Notes under the pieces: generated by a model
Database searches by the model: none
The model's input: only the letters and a program-made list of their open reading frames with translations
Told to the model about the DNA's origin: nothing
Part shown: piece by piece, positions 51,044 to 60,924 of the stretch
How the letters are laid out: the number at the start of each line of letters is the position of its first letter
Position numbering within the stretch: position 1 is the first letter of the stretch
Translations under genes and position numbers: made by a program
Assembly: GCF_009928415.1 (NCBI RefSeq)
Contig: NZ_JAABNN010000005.1
Location: forward strand, 124,001-188,000
Length of the DNA stretch: 64,000 nt
Reading direction: 5' to 3'
Source of the DNA: Bacillus sp. USDA818B3_A
GTDB lineage: Bacteria; Bacillota; Bacilli; Bacillales; Cytobacillaceae

Positions 51044-52829
51044 ATTCGTTTCCCCCTATTGGTATGATGAACGAAACACACGTTCCTTTGCCTGCCTCAC
51101 TCTCTATAACAAGCCCACTGGCCTTGCCAAAGGTCAAACATAATCTTTGATGAACATTCAGCAATCCAATTCTATTTTCCTTGCTGTCATCAATATGATT
51201 TAATGCTCTATGAATAGCCTCCCTTTTCTCCTCAGGAATTCCAGTGCCATTATCTTTTATTTGAACTTGTAGCTGGTTATCCAATACCCGGGTTATGACA
51301 CTGATTTTTCCGCCTTTCCCCTTATCTTCTAATCCATGAATAACAGCGTTTTCTACTAAAGGCTGGATAATCAACGGGTGAATGAAAAGGCTCTCCGACA
51401 AGGGGTCTATGTCCAACTCATATTTAAGACGGTCTTCATACCGAAACCTTTGGATTTCTAAATAGGAAACGACCATTTCGATTTCTTTTTTTAAAGGTAT
51501 CATTTCGGCTGAAACTTCAATACTTTTTCTCATTAGCTTTCCCAATTGCTTGACTACACTGGAAATTTCCTTTTCGCCTTTTAAATGGGCCTTCATACGA
51601 ATGGATTCCAATGCATTAAACAAGAAATGTGGATTAATCTGGCTGGCCATCATTTTCAGCTTTATTTCCTGCTGCCTTTTTTCCAGAATATTCTTCTCTA
51701 AATGCATTTTCTCTAGCTCGGTAATGAGATCTTTAATATTTTTGACCATCCGATTCAACTGGTTAGCGAGCAGCCCAATCTCATCACTGCCCTCGACATG
51801 GATCACTTCATCTAAATTCCCCTCTGCAACCACATTTATTTGATTACTCAGGGTGACAATCCGATGAGATATCAAGCGGGAAAAGAGATAGATCAGGATG
51901 ACAGCGATTACAAAACTAACAAAAATAACCATAACACCAAGAGTGACAAAGCGATTTGCATCAGCTAAAATCGTATCGTTAGGAATAACCGATACAAACT
52001 TGAGTTTATTTACACTTGTATCAGGAAACAACAAATCAACTACGATCTCTGATTGCTGTCCATTTACTTCGCCGCGAATGGAGTCCTTGGTTCCTGTAAG
52101 CTTTTGGTCCGTTTTAATGATATGATTCAGCTTTTTACCAATAAAACTTTTCCGGTTCGAGACCACCACATTATTGCTATCATCAACGATCATAATGGGT
52201 GAACTTTCCTGATTTAGGATTGTATTTAAATTATCTGTATTAACATCGATCACTAAAATGGTGCTTGTCTTATAATCAAAATAATTAATTTTCCGAACTA
52301 AGCTTAAAAACATGCGGCTTTTTTTGGTTTCATCTGGCATATAAAACCATCCATTCAGCCCATTTGCCTTGTCCGCTGCCTTATACCAAAAGGTATTCTT
52401 GATGGAGTCCTCAGCCGGCATAAACTCCCAATTATTCAGCATCGTGGGATTATCCACATATAATCGAATATTGGATAATTCATCAAAATTATTAAGCGAT
52501 GTTTTGAACGCTGTATACTCCCGGTAGGCCTCCACTACTTGCTGTCTAGTGGAATACCTCGTATTTACAAGTTCTTTTAATTGTTGGTCGAGCGTTAGAT
52601 TGTTGGCTACATAAATAGCTGATTCTAATGTTTCGGCTGTCCGTTTCTTTACCCTCTCAATATTGGCGGATGATTCACTAATGGCATCGTTTAATGCCTT
52701 TGTCCTAAGTTCATGTGTTAAATAAAATCCAACAATAAGCAACGGGATAATGACTGCGACAAAAAATGAAAACACCAGCTTTGAATGGATATTACGGTCA
52801 TTAAATTTTTTAATAAAATATTTTAACAA
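51036..52829 (-). CDS. YesM-type sensor histidine kinase
   Basis: A 597-residue membrane kinase. Helix 1 is at about 17-37 and helix 2 at 296-318, enclosing a Cache-like extracellular sensor. A HAMP domain (about 318-370) leads to a coiled coil and the His-kinase core with phospho-His401 in SQINPHFLFNALESIR, then VENAVIHGLEDKGKGG (N box) and KDNGTGIPEE (G box). The start is TTG at 52829 after GGTGAG. It pairs with the overlapping regulator gene and probably senses an oligosaccharide or its binding protein. Confidence 0.94.
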   Translation of the reverse strand: MLKYFIKKFNDRNIHSKLVFSFFVAVIIPLLIVGFYLTHELRTKALNDAISESSANIERVKKRTAETLESAIYVANNLTLDQQLKELVNTRYSTRQQVVEAYREYTAFKTSLNNFDELSNIRLYVDNPTMLNNWEFMPAEDSIKNTFWYKAADKANGLNGWFYMPDETKKSRMFLSLVRKINYFDYKTSTILVIDVNTDNLNTILNQESSPIMIVDDSNNVVVSNRKSFIGKKLNHIIKTDQKLTGTKDSIRGEVNGQQSEIVVDLLFPDTSVNKLKFVSVIPNDTILADANRFVTLGVMVIFVSFVIAVILIYLFSRLISHRIVTLSNQINVVAEGNLDEVIHVEGSDEIGLLANQLNRMVKNIKDLITELEKMHLEKNILEKRQQEIKLKMMASQINPHFLFNALESIRMKAHLKGEKEISSVVKQLGKLMRKSIEVSAEMIPLKKEIEMVVSYLEIQRFRYEDRLKYELDIDPLSESLFIHPLIIQPLVENAVIHGLEDKGKGGKISVITRVLDNQLQVQIKDNGTGIPEEKREAIHRALNHIDDSKENRIGLLNVHQRLCLTFGKASGLVIESEAGKGTCVSFIIPIGGNEYV

Positions 52830-52986
52830 AGGCTCACCGCCATGAGGAAGTATATGTAAATTTGTGATAAGTTTAATTATACACTAGATTGATAGAGTGT
52901 TGCAGATAGATTAAAAAACCTGCCGAAACAGGTCTTCTTTTGTAAGATTCTAGTATTAGAGGCAGTACCCAATTTTACGTCACGGG

Positions 52987-53021
52987 ATAAAGAGTCCTCT
53001 CAAACCGAGAGGACTCTTTAT
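52987..53021 (-). terminator. Terminator of the xylosidase operon
   Basis: A perfect 15-bp stem ATAAAGAGTCCTCTC / GAGAGGACTCTTTAT with loop AAACC separates yicI from the kinase gene, so the kinase must have its own promoter. Confidence 0.92.
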
Positions 53022-53024
53022 TAT

Positions 53025-55346
53025 TTATAGAGTAATAGTAAACTGATTTACTCCTCTTTCAGGTGTAATTTTGACACCCAGTTCAGTGGTTTCCACGGCT
53101 CCATCGGTAACCTCTAAAACTTCCTCCCTGCCACGAACGACTAGACTCCATGGTTTTCCAACGTTTCTATCTGTAGAAACAAATAGCTTGTTGCCTTCGC
53201 GGCTTATTGAAACCTCTAACTCTGCTTCAGCAGACAAATTCCGCACGGTGCAGTTTGCAGTTTTTCCATCCTCCAGATTAAATAAATGAAGGTTGACACC
53301 ATCCGCATAATCATAATCAGGCTTGGAATTGACGCCGCCAAATGCGACAAGAGAATTTGGCCGTACATATAAAGGAAGACTAAAATAATCGTGTTCTTCT
53401 AGTCTCCAAGTACCGCCCTCTACCTGCTCATTTGATAATAAATGAGTCCATTTGCCTTCTGGCAAGTAGAAAGAAGCTTCCCCCTCTTCATTAAACACTG
53501 GGGCAACTAGTAAAGAGTCACCAAACATGTATTGTCTATCCAGCGTTTCAACAGCAGGATCCCTCGGAAACTCTAAAACCATCGCTCTCATCATTGGCAG
53601 ACCCGTGACAGCAGACTCTGTGGCAGAATCAAAAATATAAGGCATGAGACCGCATTTTAATTTTGTAAAGAAACGGGCAACATCAGAGGCTTCTTCATCA
53701 TATGCCCATGGCACACGGTAGGAGCTGCTGCCATGCAGACGGCTATGGCTCGAAAGCAATCCGAATGCCAGCCAGCGCTTAAAAAGATCGGTTGGCGCCG
53801 TACTTTCAAAACCGCCAATATCATGGCTCCAAAAACCAAAACCTGTCATTCCTAAGGAAAGACCTCCACGAATGCTCTCGGCCATTGACTCATAAGTGGC
53901 ATCACAATCACCGCCCCAATGAACGGGGAACTGCTGCCCGCCCGCCGTAGCAGAACGCGCAAACAAGGTTGCTTCTCCCTCCCCTAACTGATCTTTTAAC
54001 ACCTCATGGACCACTTTGTTATAAAGGAAGGTATAGTAATTATGCATTTTTTCCGGGTCAGAACCATCGAAATAAACCACATCTGTAGGAATCCTCTCAC
54101 CGAAATCTGTTTTAAAAGCATCTACCCCCATTTCCACCAATCGACGTAAATGACCGGCAAACCATTCACAAGCTTCAGGATTAGTGAAGTCGACTACTCC
54201 CATTCCCGGCTGCCACTTATCCCATTGCCAAACATCACCATTAGCTTTTTTCAATAGATAACTATTTTCTACAGCTTCATCAAAAAGAATCGACTCTTGG
54301 GCAATATATGGATTAATCCAGACACAAATCTTCAGCCCTTTATCTTTTAACCGCCGGAGCATCCCAGCAGGGTCTGGGAACATACTCTGATCCCATTCAA
54401 AGTCTGTCCAGTGAAGGGCCTCCATCCAGAAGCAATCATAGTGGAATACCGATAATGGAATATCCCGTTCACTCATACCTTCTACGAAACTATTAACCGT
54501 ATTTTCATCATAATTGGTTGTAAAGGAGGTGGATAACCATAAACCGAAAGACCAAGCTGGCGGAAGGGCAGGTTTTCCTGTCAGACTAGTATAATGACTG
54601 ATTACTTCTTTCAAATCGCTGCCGCCAATTATAATATAGTCCAGTGATTCACCTTTTACGCTGAATTGAACCTTTGACACCTTTTCCGAAGCGACTTCTA
54701 ATGAAACATTTTCAGGCTGATTGATAAACACTCCATACCCTTTGTTTGATAGATAGAAAGGAATATTTTTATAGGATTGTTCCGAGCTGGTTCCGCCGTC
54801 TTTATTCCAAATATCAACTGATTGGCCATTCTTGATAAAGGAAGTGAATCGCTCCCCTAAACCGTAAATATATTCACCGACACCTAAATTCAGCTCTTCC
54901 CGCATATAAGTTGTTTTATTGGCATCTGTAATATGAGACATCGCTTTAAAGCCGCTGCCCGTCATTTTCTTTCCATTATATTGGTACTCGACTCCCCATG
55001 GACCCTGCTTTGATATCTTTGCACTAGTTTTACCGCTCGTAAAAATAATTTCTTGTTCTGTCTCCAAAATGGACACAGGTACCTGAGTCTCATATAATTC
55101 AAATTCAGGACCGCGCTTTTTTACACCCTTATGGTGATATAGCTTCACACGAATACAATCTTCTTTGGGGGAAGAAAACTCAACCGTTAGCAGCGGGGTA
55201 TCCAATTGTCCGCCGCGGGCAGAGAGGTCCCTTGGTCCAACAAGAACTTTTAATCCATTATTTTGTCGACTGGCTTTGAAAAATTGTACACCAGATATTA
55301 ACTCAAAGCCTTCACGTATTAGCCAGTTACCATCAGTAAATTTCAT
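53025..55346 (-). CDS. yicI: GH31 alpha-xylosidase
   Basis: A 773-residue cytoplasmic glycosidase releasing alpha-xylose from isoprimeverose-type sugars. The nucleophile Asp414 sits in AFKTDFGERIPTD and the acid/base Asp480 in HWGGDCDATYE, both as in YicI; the stretch LSTSFTTNYDENTVNSFVEGM and KTDFGE are typical of xylosidases rather than alpha-glucosidases. No signal peptide is present, so it acts on imported sugar. It is the last gene of an ABC-importer operon, with a strong terminator after it. GAGGTG precedes the ATG. Confidence 0.94.
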   Translation of the reverse strand: MKFTDGNWLIREGFELISGVQFFKASRQNNGLKVLVGPRDLSARGGQLDTPLLTVEFSSPKEDCIRVKLYHHKGVKKRGPEFELYETQVPVSILETEQEIIFTSGKTSAKISKQGPWGVEYQYNGKKMTGSGFKAMSHITDANKTTYMREELNLGVGEYIYGLGERFTSFIKNGQSVDIWNKDGGTSSEQSYKNIPFYLSNKGYGVFINQPENVSLEVASEKVSKVQFSVKGESLDYIIIGGSDLKEVISHYTSLTGKPALPPAWSFGLWLSTSFTTNYDENTVNSFVEGMSERDIPLSVFHYDCFWMEALHWTDFEWDQSMFPDPAGMLRRLKDKGLKICVWINPYIAQESILFDEAVENSYLLKKANGDVWQWDKWQPGMGVVDFTNPEACEWFAGHLRRLVEMGVDAFKTDFGERIPTDVVYFDGSDPEKMHNYYTFLYNKVVHEVLKDQLGEGEATLFARSATAGGQQFPVHWGGDCDATYESMAESIRGGLSLGMTGFGFWSHDIGGFESTAPTDLFKRWLAFGLLSSHSRLHGSSSYRVPWAYDEEASDVARFFTKLKCGLMPYIFDSATESAVTGLPMMRAMVLEFPRDPAVETLDRQYMFGDSLLVAPVFNEEGEASFYLPEGKWTHLLSNEQVEGGTWRLEEHDYFSLPLYVRPNSLVAFGGVNSKPDYDYADGVNLHLFNLEDGKTANCTVRNLSAEAELEVSISREGNKLFVSTDRNVGKPWSLVVRGREEVLEVTDGAVETTELGVKITPERGVNQFTITL

Positions 55347-55413
55347 TATTCTTCACACACCTCGTTATATTTTTAAAGAGAGACCCAAAAATAATGGGTC
55401 TCCTTCGTCATGT

Positions 55414-57072
55414 TTATTTCCAGAGTTCCACTCTTTCTTTGATTAACTTTGTACGTTCTTTCTCAGCTTTTTCTACCCCGGCAGCATCTAATTCTTTAAG
55501 GAAAGTATCATAGACCTTATCGAACTGAGATGGTTTTGCAAGAATCGCTTCAGGAATACGCTTTTTCACAATATCGAGAGCTTTTTTCTCAATAAGAGCT
55601 AATTCCGAATCACTTGCGACTTGGATATTATAAGAGGCACCCCAAGGTTTGACAGAGAACTCTTCTGTTTTTGGATAAAGATCTCTCCACATTTCCACAC
55701 CGTAGTTTTTCAATACGTCCTTCTCTACATCTGTGTAAGAATCTTTCACTTGTTCTGGAGAGGCAATTGTATACGTTTGGCCGCTTTCATCCGCTACTCC
55801 ATCACCATAAGAAGGGGCCCAGCCTTTTAATACACCAATACCAGTCTTCTTCACATAGTTAGCATCGGTATTACGTTTTTGCATTTCATCTGCAGGGATC
55901 ACACGTTTGCCATTTTCAACCTTATAGTTTTCACCCTCAATCCCCCAGTTTTGAAGGATCTGGCCTTCATCTGAAGCTAAGAAATCCAAGAATTTAATCG
56001 CAGCTACCGGATCTTTACAATCTTTTGTAATCCCGATTCCCCAGCCAGCTAAGTAACCGCTGCTTTGGAAGTTTGCATGTTTCATATCACCAGTAAGTGT
56101 TGCCGGGTACATACCAAACATTCTGTCCGCTTTCCCTTGTTCCTTTAATGCACGCTGGGCATCTGCAAACTCCCAGTCATCATCCGTAATAGAAAGGACA
56201 CGGCCAGAAGATAGTTTCGCGATATATTGGTCATATTTTTGAACAAAGCTTTCAGGGTCAAGTAAGCCAATATCGTTCATATGGTTTAACCAGCGGAAAT
56301 ATTCTTTCTCGTCTGGACGTTTATAGTGCATAGTGGCTTTGTAGGTTTTAGGATCAATGTAGTATTCTCCATCATCAGATGCACCAGTTGCCCAGAAAGC
56401 AGGGTTCGTGGTGGAAATCATAATGCGCCAGTCATCTGCCAGTAAGGATAAACCAATGGTGTCTTGTCCATCAATTTTCGGATATTTCTCTTTGTAGGCT
56501 TTCACCGCATTCTCCACATCTTTTAATGTCTTGATTTGTGGATATCCAAGTTCTTTTACAACAGAGTTTTGAAGTCCCACCCCATGACCTGGGCTAAAAT
56601 ACTGTGTATCGATTGCACTTGTTGGTAAAATGTAAATGGATTTATCGTCATTGCTCCATTTTAAACGGCTGAAGTAGTCTCCATAAATTTTCTTAAGGTT
56701 CGGTGCATGTTTGTCTATTAAATCGGTAAGATCAATAAGGGCACCTGCTTCTACTAACGTTCCTGCACTGCCTTTTGGAAAAATTAAATCAGGATATTCA
56801 CCACTAGCTACCATTAATGAAATCTTTTGTGTACCACCATTTACATCGAATTCTGGTTTGATGGTCACACCTGTTTTTTCTTTAATCAATTTACTTACCG
56901 GACTTTCCATATTGTCCCACTGGGAGTTAGGATCGGCACTAAATAAGGTCAGTTCCGTTAGCCCGTCTTTGTTTTTGCTTGCTGTTTTTTTGGATGTTTC
57001 TTTGCTGCACCCAGTGATGACCAGCATAAAAATGAGGACCGATAAAAAGATAAATCTACTAGTGCGCTTCAT
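55414..57072 (-). CDS. LplA-like oligosaccharide-binding lipoprotein
   Basis: A 552-residue extracellular receptor. The lipobox VITGC at about residues 18-22 is followed by a charged linker and a type 1 sugar-binding fold (LTLFSADPNSQWDNMESPVSKLIKEKTGV...). Its length and DWEFADAQRALKEQGKADRMFG-type region fit the large LplA/YtcQ group, which bind oligosaccharides. GGAGG precedes the ATG. It lies between the permease genes and the alpha-xylosidase, so a xylose-decorated glycan fragment is a likely ligand. Confidence 0.9.
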   Translation of the reverse strand: MKRTSRFIFLSVLIFMLVITGCSKETSKKTASKNKDGLTELTLFSADPNSQWDNMESPVSKLIKEKTGVTIKPEFDVNGGTQKISLMVASGEYPDLIFPKGSAGTLVEAGALIDLTDLIDKHAPNLKKIYGDYFSRLKWSNDDKSIYILPTSAIDTQYFSPGHGVGLQNSVVKELGYPQIKTLKDVENAVKAYKEKYPKIDGQDTIGLSLLADDWRIMISTTNPAFWATGASDDGEYYIDPKTYKATMHYKRPDEKEYFRWLNHMNDIGLLDPESFVQKYDQYIAKLSSGRVLSITDDDWEFADAQRALKEQGKADRMFGMYPATLTGDMKHANFQSSGYLAGWGIGITKDCKDPVAAIKFLDFLASDEGQILQNWGIEGENYKVENGKRVIPADEMQKRNTDANYVKKTGIGVLKGWAPSYGDGVADESGQTYTIASPEQVKDSYTDVEKDVLKNYGVEMWRDLYPKTEEFSVKPWGASYNIQVASDSELALIEKKALDIVKKRIPEAILAKPSQFDKVYDTFLKELDAAGVEKAEKERTKLIKERVELWK

Positions 57073-57130
57073 ACTTTGCCTCCTACTATCATTTTTTGTT
57101 ATTTTTAGAGATACTCTGTTAGTTAACTTC

Positions 57131-58045
57131 CTAGCTTTTAACTGCTCCGATCGTCATCCCCTGTACAAAATGTTTTTGAACGAAAGGATAGACAATTAAG
57201 ATAGGAACAACGGTTACAATCGTAATCGCCATTTTAATAGATTCAGGGGAAACAAACTGAGCCATCTGGTCCTTGGTTAATCCCTTCATGGCATTTGGAT
57301 CGGTTGCACCCATATTAGTATTTTGTAAGATTTTCATTAGTTCATATTGCAAGGTGGTTAAGGCTGGGTTTTGACTGTTAAATAAGTAGGTATCATACCA
57401 AGAATTCCATTGACCAACTGCTACAAACAGGGCAACTGTTGCAAGAACGGGCTTACAGAGCGGCATAATAATTTTCCAAAAGATCGTAAAATCATTGGCC
57501 CCATCAATTTTCGCCGATTCTTGCAGCGAATAAGGCAGTCCATCCATAAATGAACGAACGATAATAATATTAAAAGCGTTTACAATACCAGGAATAATAT
57601 AAACCCAGTAGGTGTTAATCATCCCTAAATCCCTAATTAACATGTAGCCAGGAATAAGTCCGCCTGAAAAATACATGGTCAGAACAATAATGGTTGATAT
57701 CACTTTACGTCCTTGAAAATCCGCTCTGCTTAAGGTAAACGCTACCATAGCCGATGATAAAACGCCAAGGATCGTTCCAATAACTGTCCGAGTAGCCGAG
57801 TTGATAAAACCTGTAATTAAATTATCATATTTAAAGATTTCACGGTAATTGTCTAATGTAAATTCCCTCGGCCAAATATGGATGCCGCCGCGAACAGTGT
57901 CGATAGAGTCGTTTAAGGAGATCGCCAGTACGTTTAAAAAGGGATAAACTGTCACGATCGCAATCACCGTTAGAAAAATAATATTTCCAATATCAAATAG
58001 CCGGTCGTATTTTTTTTGTCTGCCAAATGAAGCTGTCTTCGCCAA
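57131..58045 (-). CDS. LplC/YtcP-like ABC sugar permease
   Basis: A 304-residue permease with six helices. The coupling loop is LPYSLQESAKIDGANDFTIFWKIIMPLCKPVLATVALFVAVGQWN, a canonical EAA motif, and the C-terminus VQKHFVQGMTIGAVKS is typical of the LplC group. A TTG at 58045, 10 bases after GGAGGG, is preferred over a GTG at 58054 that lies too close. It pairs with the next upstream permease. Confidence 0.92.
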   Translation of the reverse strand: MAKTASFGRQKKYDRLFDIGNIIFLTVIAIVTVYPFLNVLAISLNDSIDTVRGGIHIWPREFTLDNYREIFKYDNLITGFINSATRTVIGTILGVLSSAMVAFTLSRADFQGRKVISTIIVLTMYFSGGLIPGYMLIRDLGMINTYWVYIIPGIVNAFNIIIVRSFMDGLPYSLQESAKIDGANDFTIFWKIIMPLCKPVLATVALFVAVGQWNSWYDTYLFNSQNPALTTLQYELMKILQNTNMGATDPNAMKGLTKDQMAQFVSPESIKMAITIVTVVPILIVYPFVQKHFVQGMTIGAVKS

Positions 58046-58061
58046 AGTACACACTCCCTCC

Positions 58062-59048
58062 TTACATCACACTTTGATTTGAAAAGCGCTTAAAGATTCC
58101 GTTGGCAATAAGCAGCAGGATAATACTAATCACTGAATTAAAGATTCCTATTGCGGTACCATAAGAGAAACGGCCTAGACCAATCCCGTAGTTTAATGCA
58201 TACAGATCAAGCACCTCTGAATAATCAACTGTTAAAGAATTTCCTAATAAAAATTGCTTTTCAAAGCCGATACTGGTTAAATGGCCAATCGAGAGGATTA
58301 ATAGAACTAAAACGGTTGGCCGAATTCCCGGTAAAGTGACATGCCAAATTTGTCTCCATCTTCCTGCTCCATCCACTTTGGCTGCTTCATATAATTGTGA
58401 ATCGATTCCTGCAATTGCCGCTAAAAAGATAATGGCATTCCAGCCCATTTCCTTCCAAAGGTCAGATAACACTACAATTCCCCAGAAATACTCTCCTTTG
58501 GCCATAAATTGAACGGGTTTATCAATAATGCCCCAATTTACTAACAGCTCATTGACAACCCCGCCATCAATGGAAAGCATTTTCGTAATGATCCCGGCAA
58601 CAACCACCCATGAAACAAAGTGTGGTAAATAGGTGATCGTTTGGACGGTTCTTTTAAAATAGGATAATCTTACTTCATTTAATAGAACAGCAAACATAAT
58701 GGGAAACACAAAGCCAACAACTAATCCCAAGATACTCATCGCAAGGGTGTTACGAAGGACCAAGTAAAATCTCTCATCGGAGAATAGCTCTGCAAAGTGT
58801 TTGAACCCGACCCATTCTTGTTCTGAAAATGGAAGGGCCGGCTTATAATTTTGGAAAGCCATTGTCCAGCCCCATAGTGGCAGGTAATTAAAAATAATCA
58901 CCAGAATGACAAAAGGGATGGACATCAGATATAAATATCTTTGCTGCAAAAAAACTTTCCAAAAGCTCCTTTTCTTACTTACTGGCATGATTGTATCTTT
59001 CGGGGATTCCATCACCAATGTATCCGCTTTCTTAAAAACTGGTTTCAT
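58062..59048 (-). CDS. LplB/YteP-like ABC sugar permease
   Basis: A 328-residue permease with a charged N-terminal tail of about 35 residues, six helices and the EAA loop DSQLYEAAKVDGAGRWRQIWHVTLPGIRPT. RYLYLMSIPFVILVIIFNYLPLWGW is the typical opening helix. GGAGGAGG precedes the ATG. It is the first gene of the operon. No ATPase gene is present; a shared MsmX-type ATPase elsewhere is expected. Confidence 0.92.
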   Translation of the reverse strand: MKPVFKKADTLVMESPKDTIMPVSKKRSFWKVFLQQRYLYLMSIPFVILVIIFNYLPLWGWTMAFQNYKPALPFSEQEWVGFKHFAELFSDERFYLVLRNTLAMSILGLVVGFVFPIMFAVLLNEVRLSYFKRTVQTITYLPHFVSWVVVAGIITKMLSIDGGVVNELLVNWGIIDKPVQFMAKGEYFWGIVVLSDLWKEMGWNAIIFLAAIAGIDSQLYEAAKVDGAGRWRQIWHVTLPGIRPTVLVLLILSIGHLTSIGFEKQFLLGNSLTVDYSEVLDLYALNYGIGLGRFSYGTAIGIFNSVISIILLLIANGIFKRFSNQSVM

Positions 59049-59192
59049 TTGACCTCCTCCTTACTATTTGATTACATCTTATCGAATTTGAGAAATTCTT
59101 TAAACCTAACAAATTAACACAAAAATCATATAAAAATTTGATAAAACAATATGTAATTTACACATGAAACTAGTTAAAAGAGTATTAAAAAA

Positions 59193-59219
59193 GCACCATC
59201 CTCTCACATCAGATAGTGC
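59193..59219 (-). terminator. Terminator after the methyltransferase remnant
   Basis: An 8-bp stem GCACCATC / GATAGTGC with one mismatch is followed on the minus strand by TTTTTTAATAC. Confidence 0.6.
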
Positions 59220-59276
59220 CATAAAAGTTATTTTTTTTTCAGTTTATAAGAGAGTTAAAAATTGTTTAGATGAATG

Positions 59277-59833
59277 CTATTGTTTCTGACAAAAAAGGGT
59301 TTGACGTCCCACATCTTCATTTTCTTCAAAATAAAGTATTCTCCAGTCTGCAAATTCGCCCAACAATTCTTTAGGTTTGAGCTTATACTGATCTGAAACT
59401 CCTTGGCTCCCGTTTTTAGGTGAGAGATAGTAGGTCTCTATGAAAACATACCCACCCACTTTTAGACTTTTTTTTTGATATGAGGAAAAAGAGTACGGTC
59501 CAAGTAATAGGTCACTACAATGGTATCAAAGGATTGGTTATCTCAGCTCAATTGGTCGAGTTTGGTGAGGTCTGTTATTTTGGCATCAATTGGAAGGGTA
59601 TTTTTTGCTGCCTGTTCCTTTAGATAACCAATTGCTACGTCCGAAATATCCAATGCTAGCACTTGATAATTCTTGTGAGCTAGAAACAAACTGTTACCAC
59701 CGAGCCCGCAAGCTAGATCCAGAGCGATTCCACCTTTAAGATAAGGGGAAAGTCTCACTAATCTTGGATTCGCAACAGGTTCCTTAAGTTGTTTGATCCG
59801 TTCACTGTGTTTAGTATTCCATTTTAATTCCAT
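59277..59833 (-). pseudogene. Class I SAM-dependent methyltransferase, broken by a nonsense codon and a frameshift
   Basis: The N-terminal part reads MELKWNTKHSERIKQL ... GIALDLACGLGGNSLFLA, the SAM-binding motif I, and VLALDISDVAIGYL. An in-frame TGA at 59543-59545 interrupts KLDQLS/DNQSFDTIVVTYYLD, after which the same frame continues to an A9 run (59468-59476); one missing base there shifts the frame, and the rest (KVGGYVFIETYYLSPKNGSQG ... GRQTLFCQKQ) follows in the other frame. All parts of a TehB/YcgJ-like enzyme of about 185 residues are present, so decay is recent. AAGGAAG precedes the ATG at 59833. Confidence 0.85.
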
Positions 59834-59849
59834 ATTCAAGATAACTTCC

Positions 59850-60635
59850 TTAAAAACCATTTTTAAATTCATCATAGTCTGCTTTAACGTAATTAAAAAC
59901 TAAAGGGTTGCCGCCATGATCAGGGTGTGTCATGAGTAATAATTTTTTATATCTTGATAAAACTTCTTTCTCGCTCGCATTTTTAGATAACCCTAACTTC
60001 TTACGATGATCCAATGTTTGAGCAGACGCGGTAAAATGGACTTTTTCAGGCTCTCTTTTACCTTTAGAAAGTTTTTCTTTTAAGTATAACAATTCGCTCC
60101 GTAGCTCAATATTTTCTTTTAATACTTTTCTAGTTTCGCTTTGTAAATCATTTTTCTCCAGCTCGAGGTTGATGATTTGTTTTTGCAATTTATTTCTTAG
60201 TTGAGTTAAAGATTTCATTGAAGTCTTGTGCAGCTCTTCTAGTTCTTTGATATGGTCATCCTGGACTTTTATTTTTGCTTTTAACTCACGGATCAGTTTG
60301 TCCTGGTCAGAAGGCCGGCTTAATAACTGCTTAGGATTTTTTACATTTGACAGGTAATCGGCTAGCTGCTTCCCCTTCCCTACTTTTTGAATTTTACCTT
60401 CATACAGCCAGCGTTGAACGACTTGAATGCCCATACTAGCAGAAATACCAGCGTCCTCTAACAAATGAATCGCTTGATCCGTATCCTGTAAAATATATCC
60501 GGCGGGTTGTTGAAGCCCCAACTTACCATCAAATTTAATTTTTTTCTCACGCAGCCAGCGCCTAACGGTTTGCATACAAAGATCTTCCGAAAGTCCGGCG
60601 TCTTTTAAAAAATCAAAAGCTTGATCTGTATTCAC
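59850..60635 (-). CDS. DnaJ-domain protein with two N-terminal HTH-like repeats
   Basis: A 261-residue protein with unusual order. Two similar 36-residue units of the form NTDQAxxxLxDAGxS...QxVxRWLxExKIxxxG (about 2-37 and 51-86) resemble MerR/excisionase-type helix-turn-helix motifs. A long coiled coil (about 112-195) follows, then a J domain (about 208-258) with the HPD motif in LLLMTHPDHGGN. The GTG at 60635 after AAAGGTGAT is preferred over one at 60644. It precedes the methyltransferase remnant by 16 bp. A DNA- or partner-bound recruiter of DnaK is plausible. Confidence 0.8.
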   Translation of the reverse strand: MNTDQAFDFLKDAGLSEDLCMQTVRRWLREKKIKFDGKLGLQQPAGYILQDTDQAIHLLEDAGISASMGIQVVQRWLYEGKIQKVGKGKQLADYLSNVKNPKQLLSRPSDQDKLIRELKAKIKVQDDHIKELEELHKTSMKSLTQLRNKLQKQIINLELEKNDLQSETRKVLKENIELRSELLYLKEKLSKGKREPEKVHFTASAQTLDHRKKLGLSKNASEKEVLSRYKKLLLMTHPDHGGNPLVFNYVKADYDEFKNGF

Positions 60636-60860
60636 ATAGATCACCTTTCCACAATGCGTTTAGCAATGCCGATTCTACTTCATCTTGTTATGTATAAAGC
60701 TCTTACAAATAGATTACTATCATTCATCTTTTTATCTTATAGGAGTTAAGCTATAAAGTGAATGGCTAAAAAAGACTATTAGGACATTCTTCCTGTTTCT
60801 ATGTTGCATTAATTAAGTTTACATAATAAGATAATTTACAACCAAATTGAATCGAAAAAA

Positions 60861-60893
60861 GAACCTTCAATCGATAATAGATCAAAGGTTCCA
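60861..60893 (-). terminator. Terminator of mqo
   Basis: A 7-bp stem GAACCTT / AAGGTTC with extra inner pairs is followed on the minus strand by TTTTTTC. Confidence 0.75.
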
Positions 60894-60924
60894 CGTTTTT
60901 ATTTTTATCTTCCTTAAAGATTAA

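Noticed and set aside
59543..59545. UGA as a recoded codon (selenocysteine or read-through) in the methyltransferase gene
   Set aside because: A second lesion downstream breaks the frame anyway, no SECIS-like hairpin was seen and the position is not a Cys site in the family.
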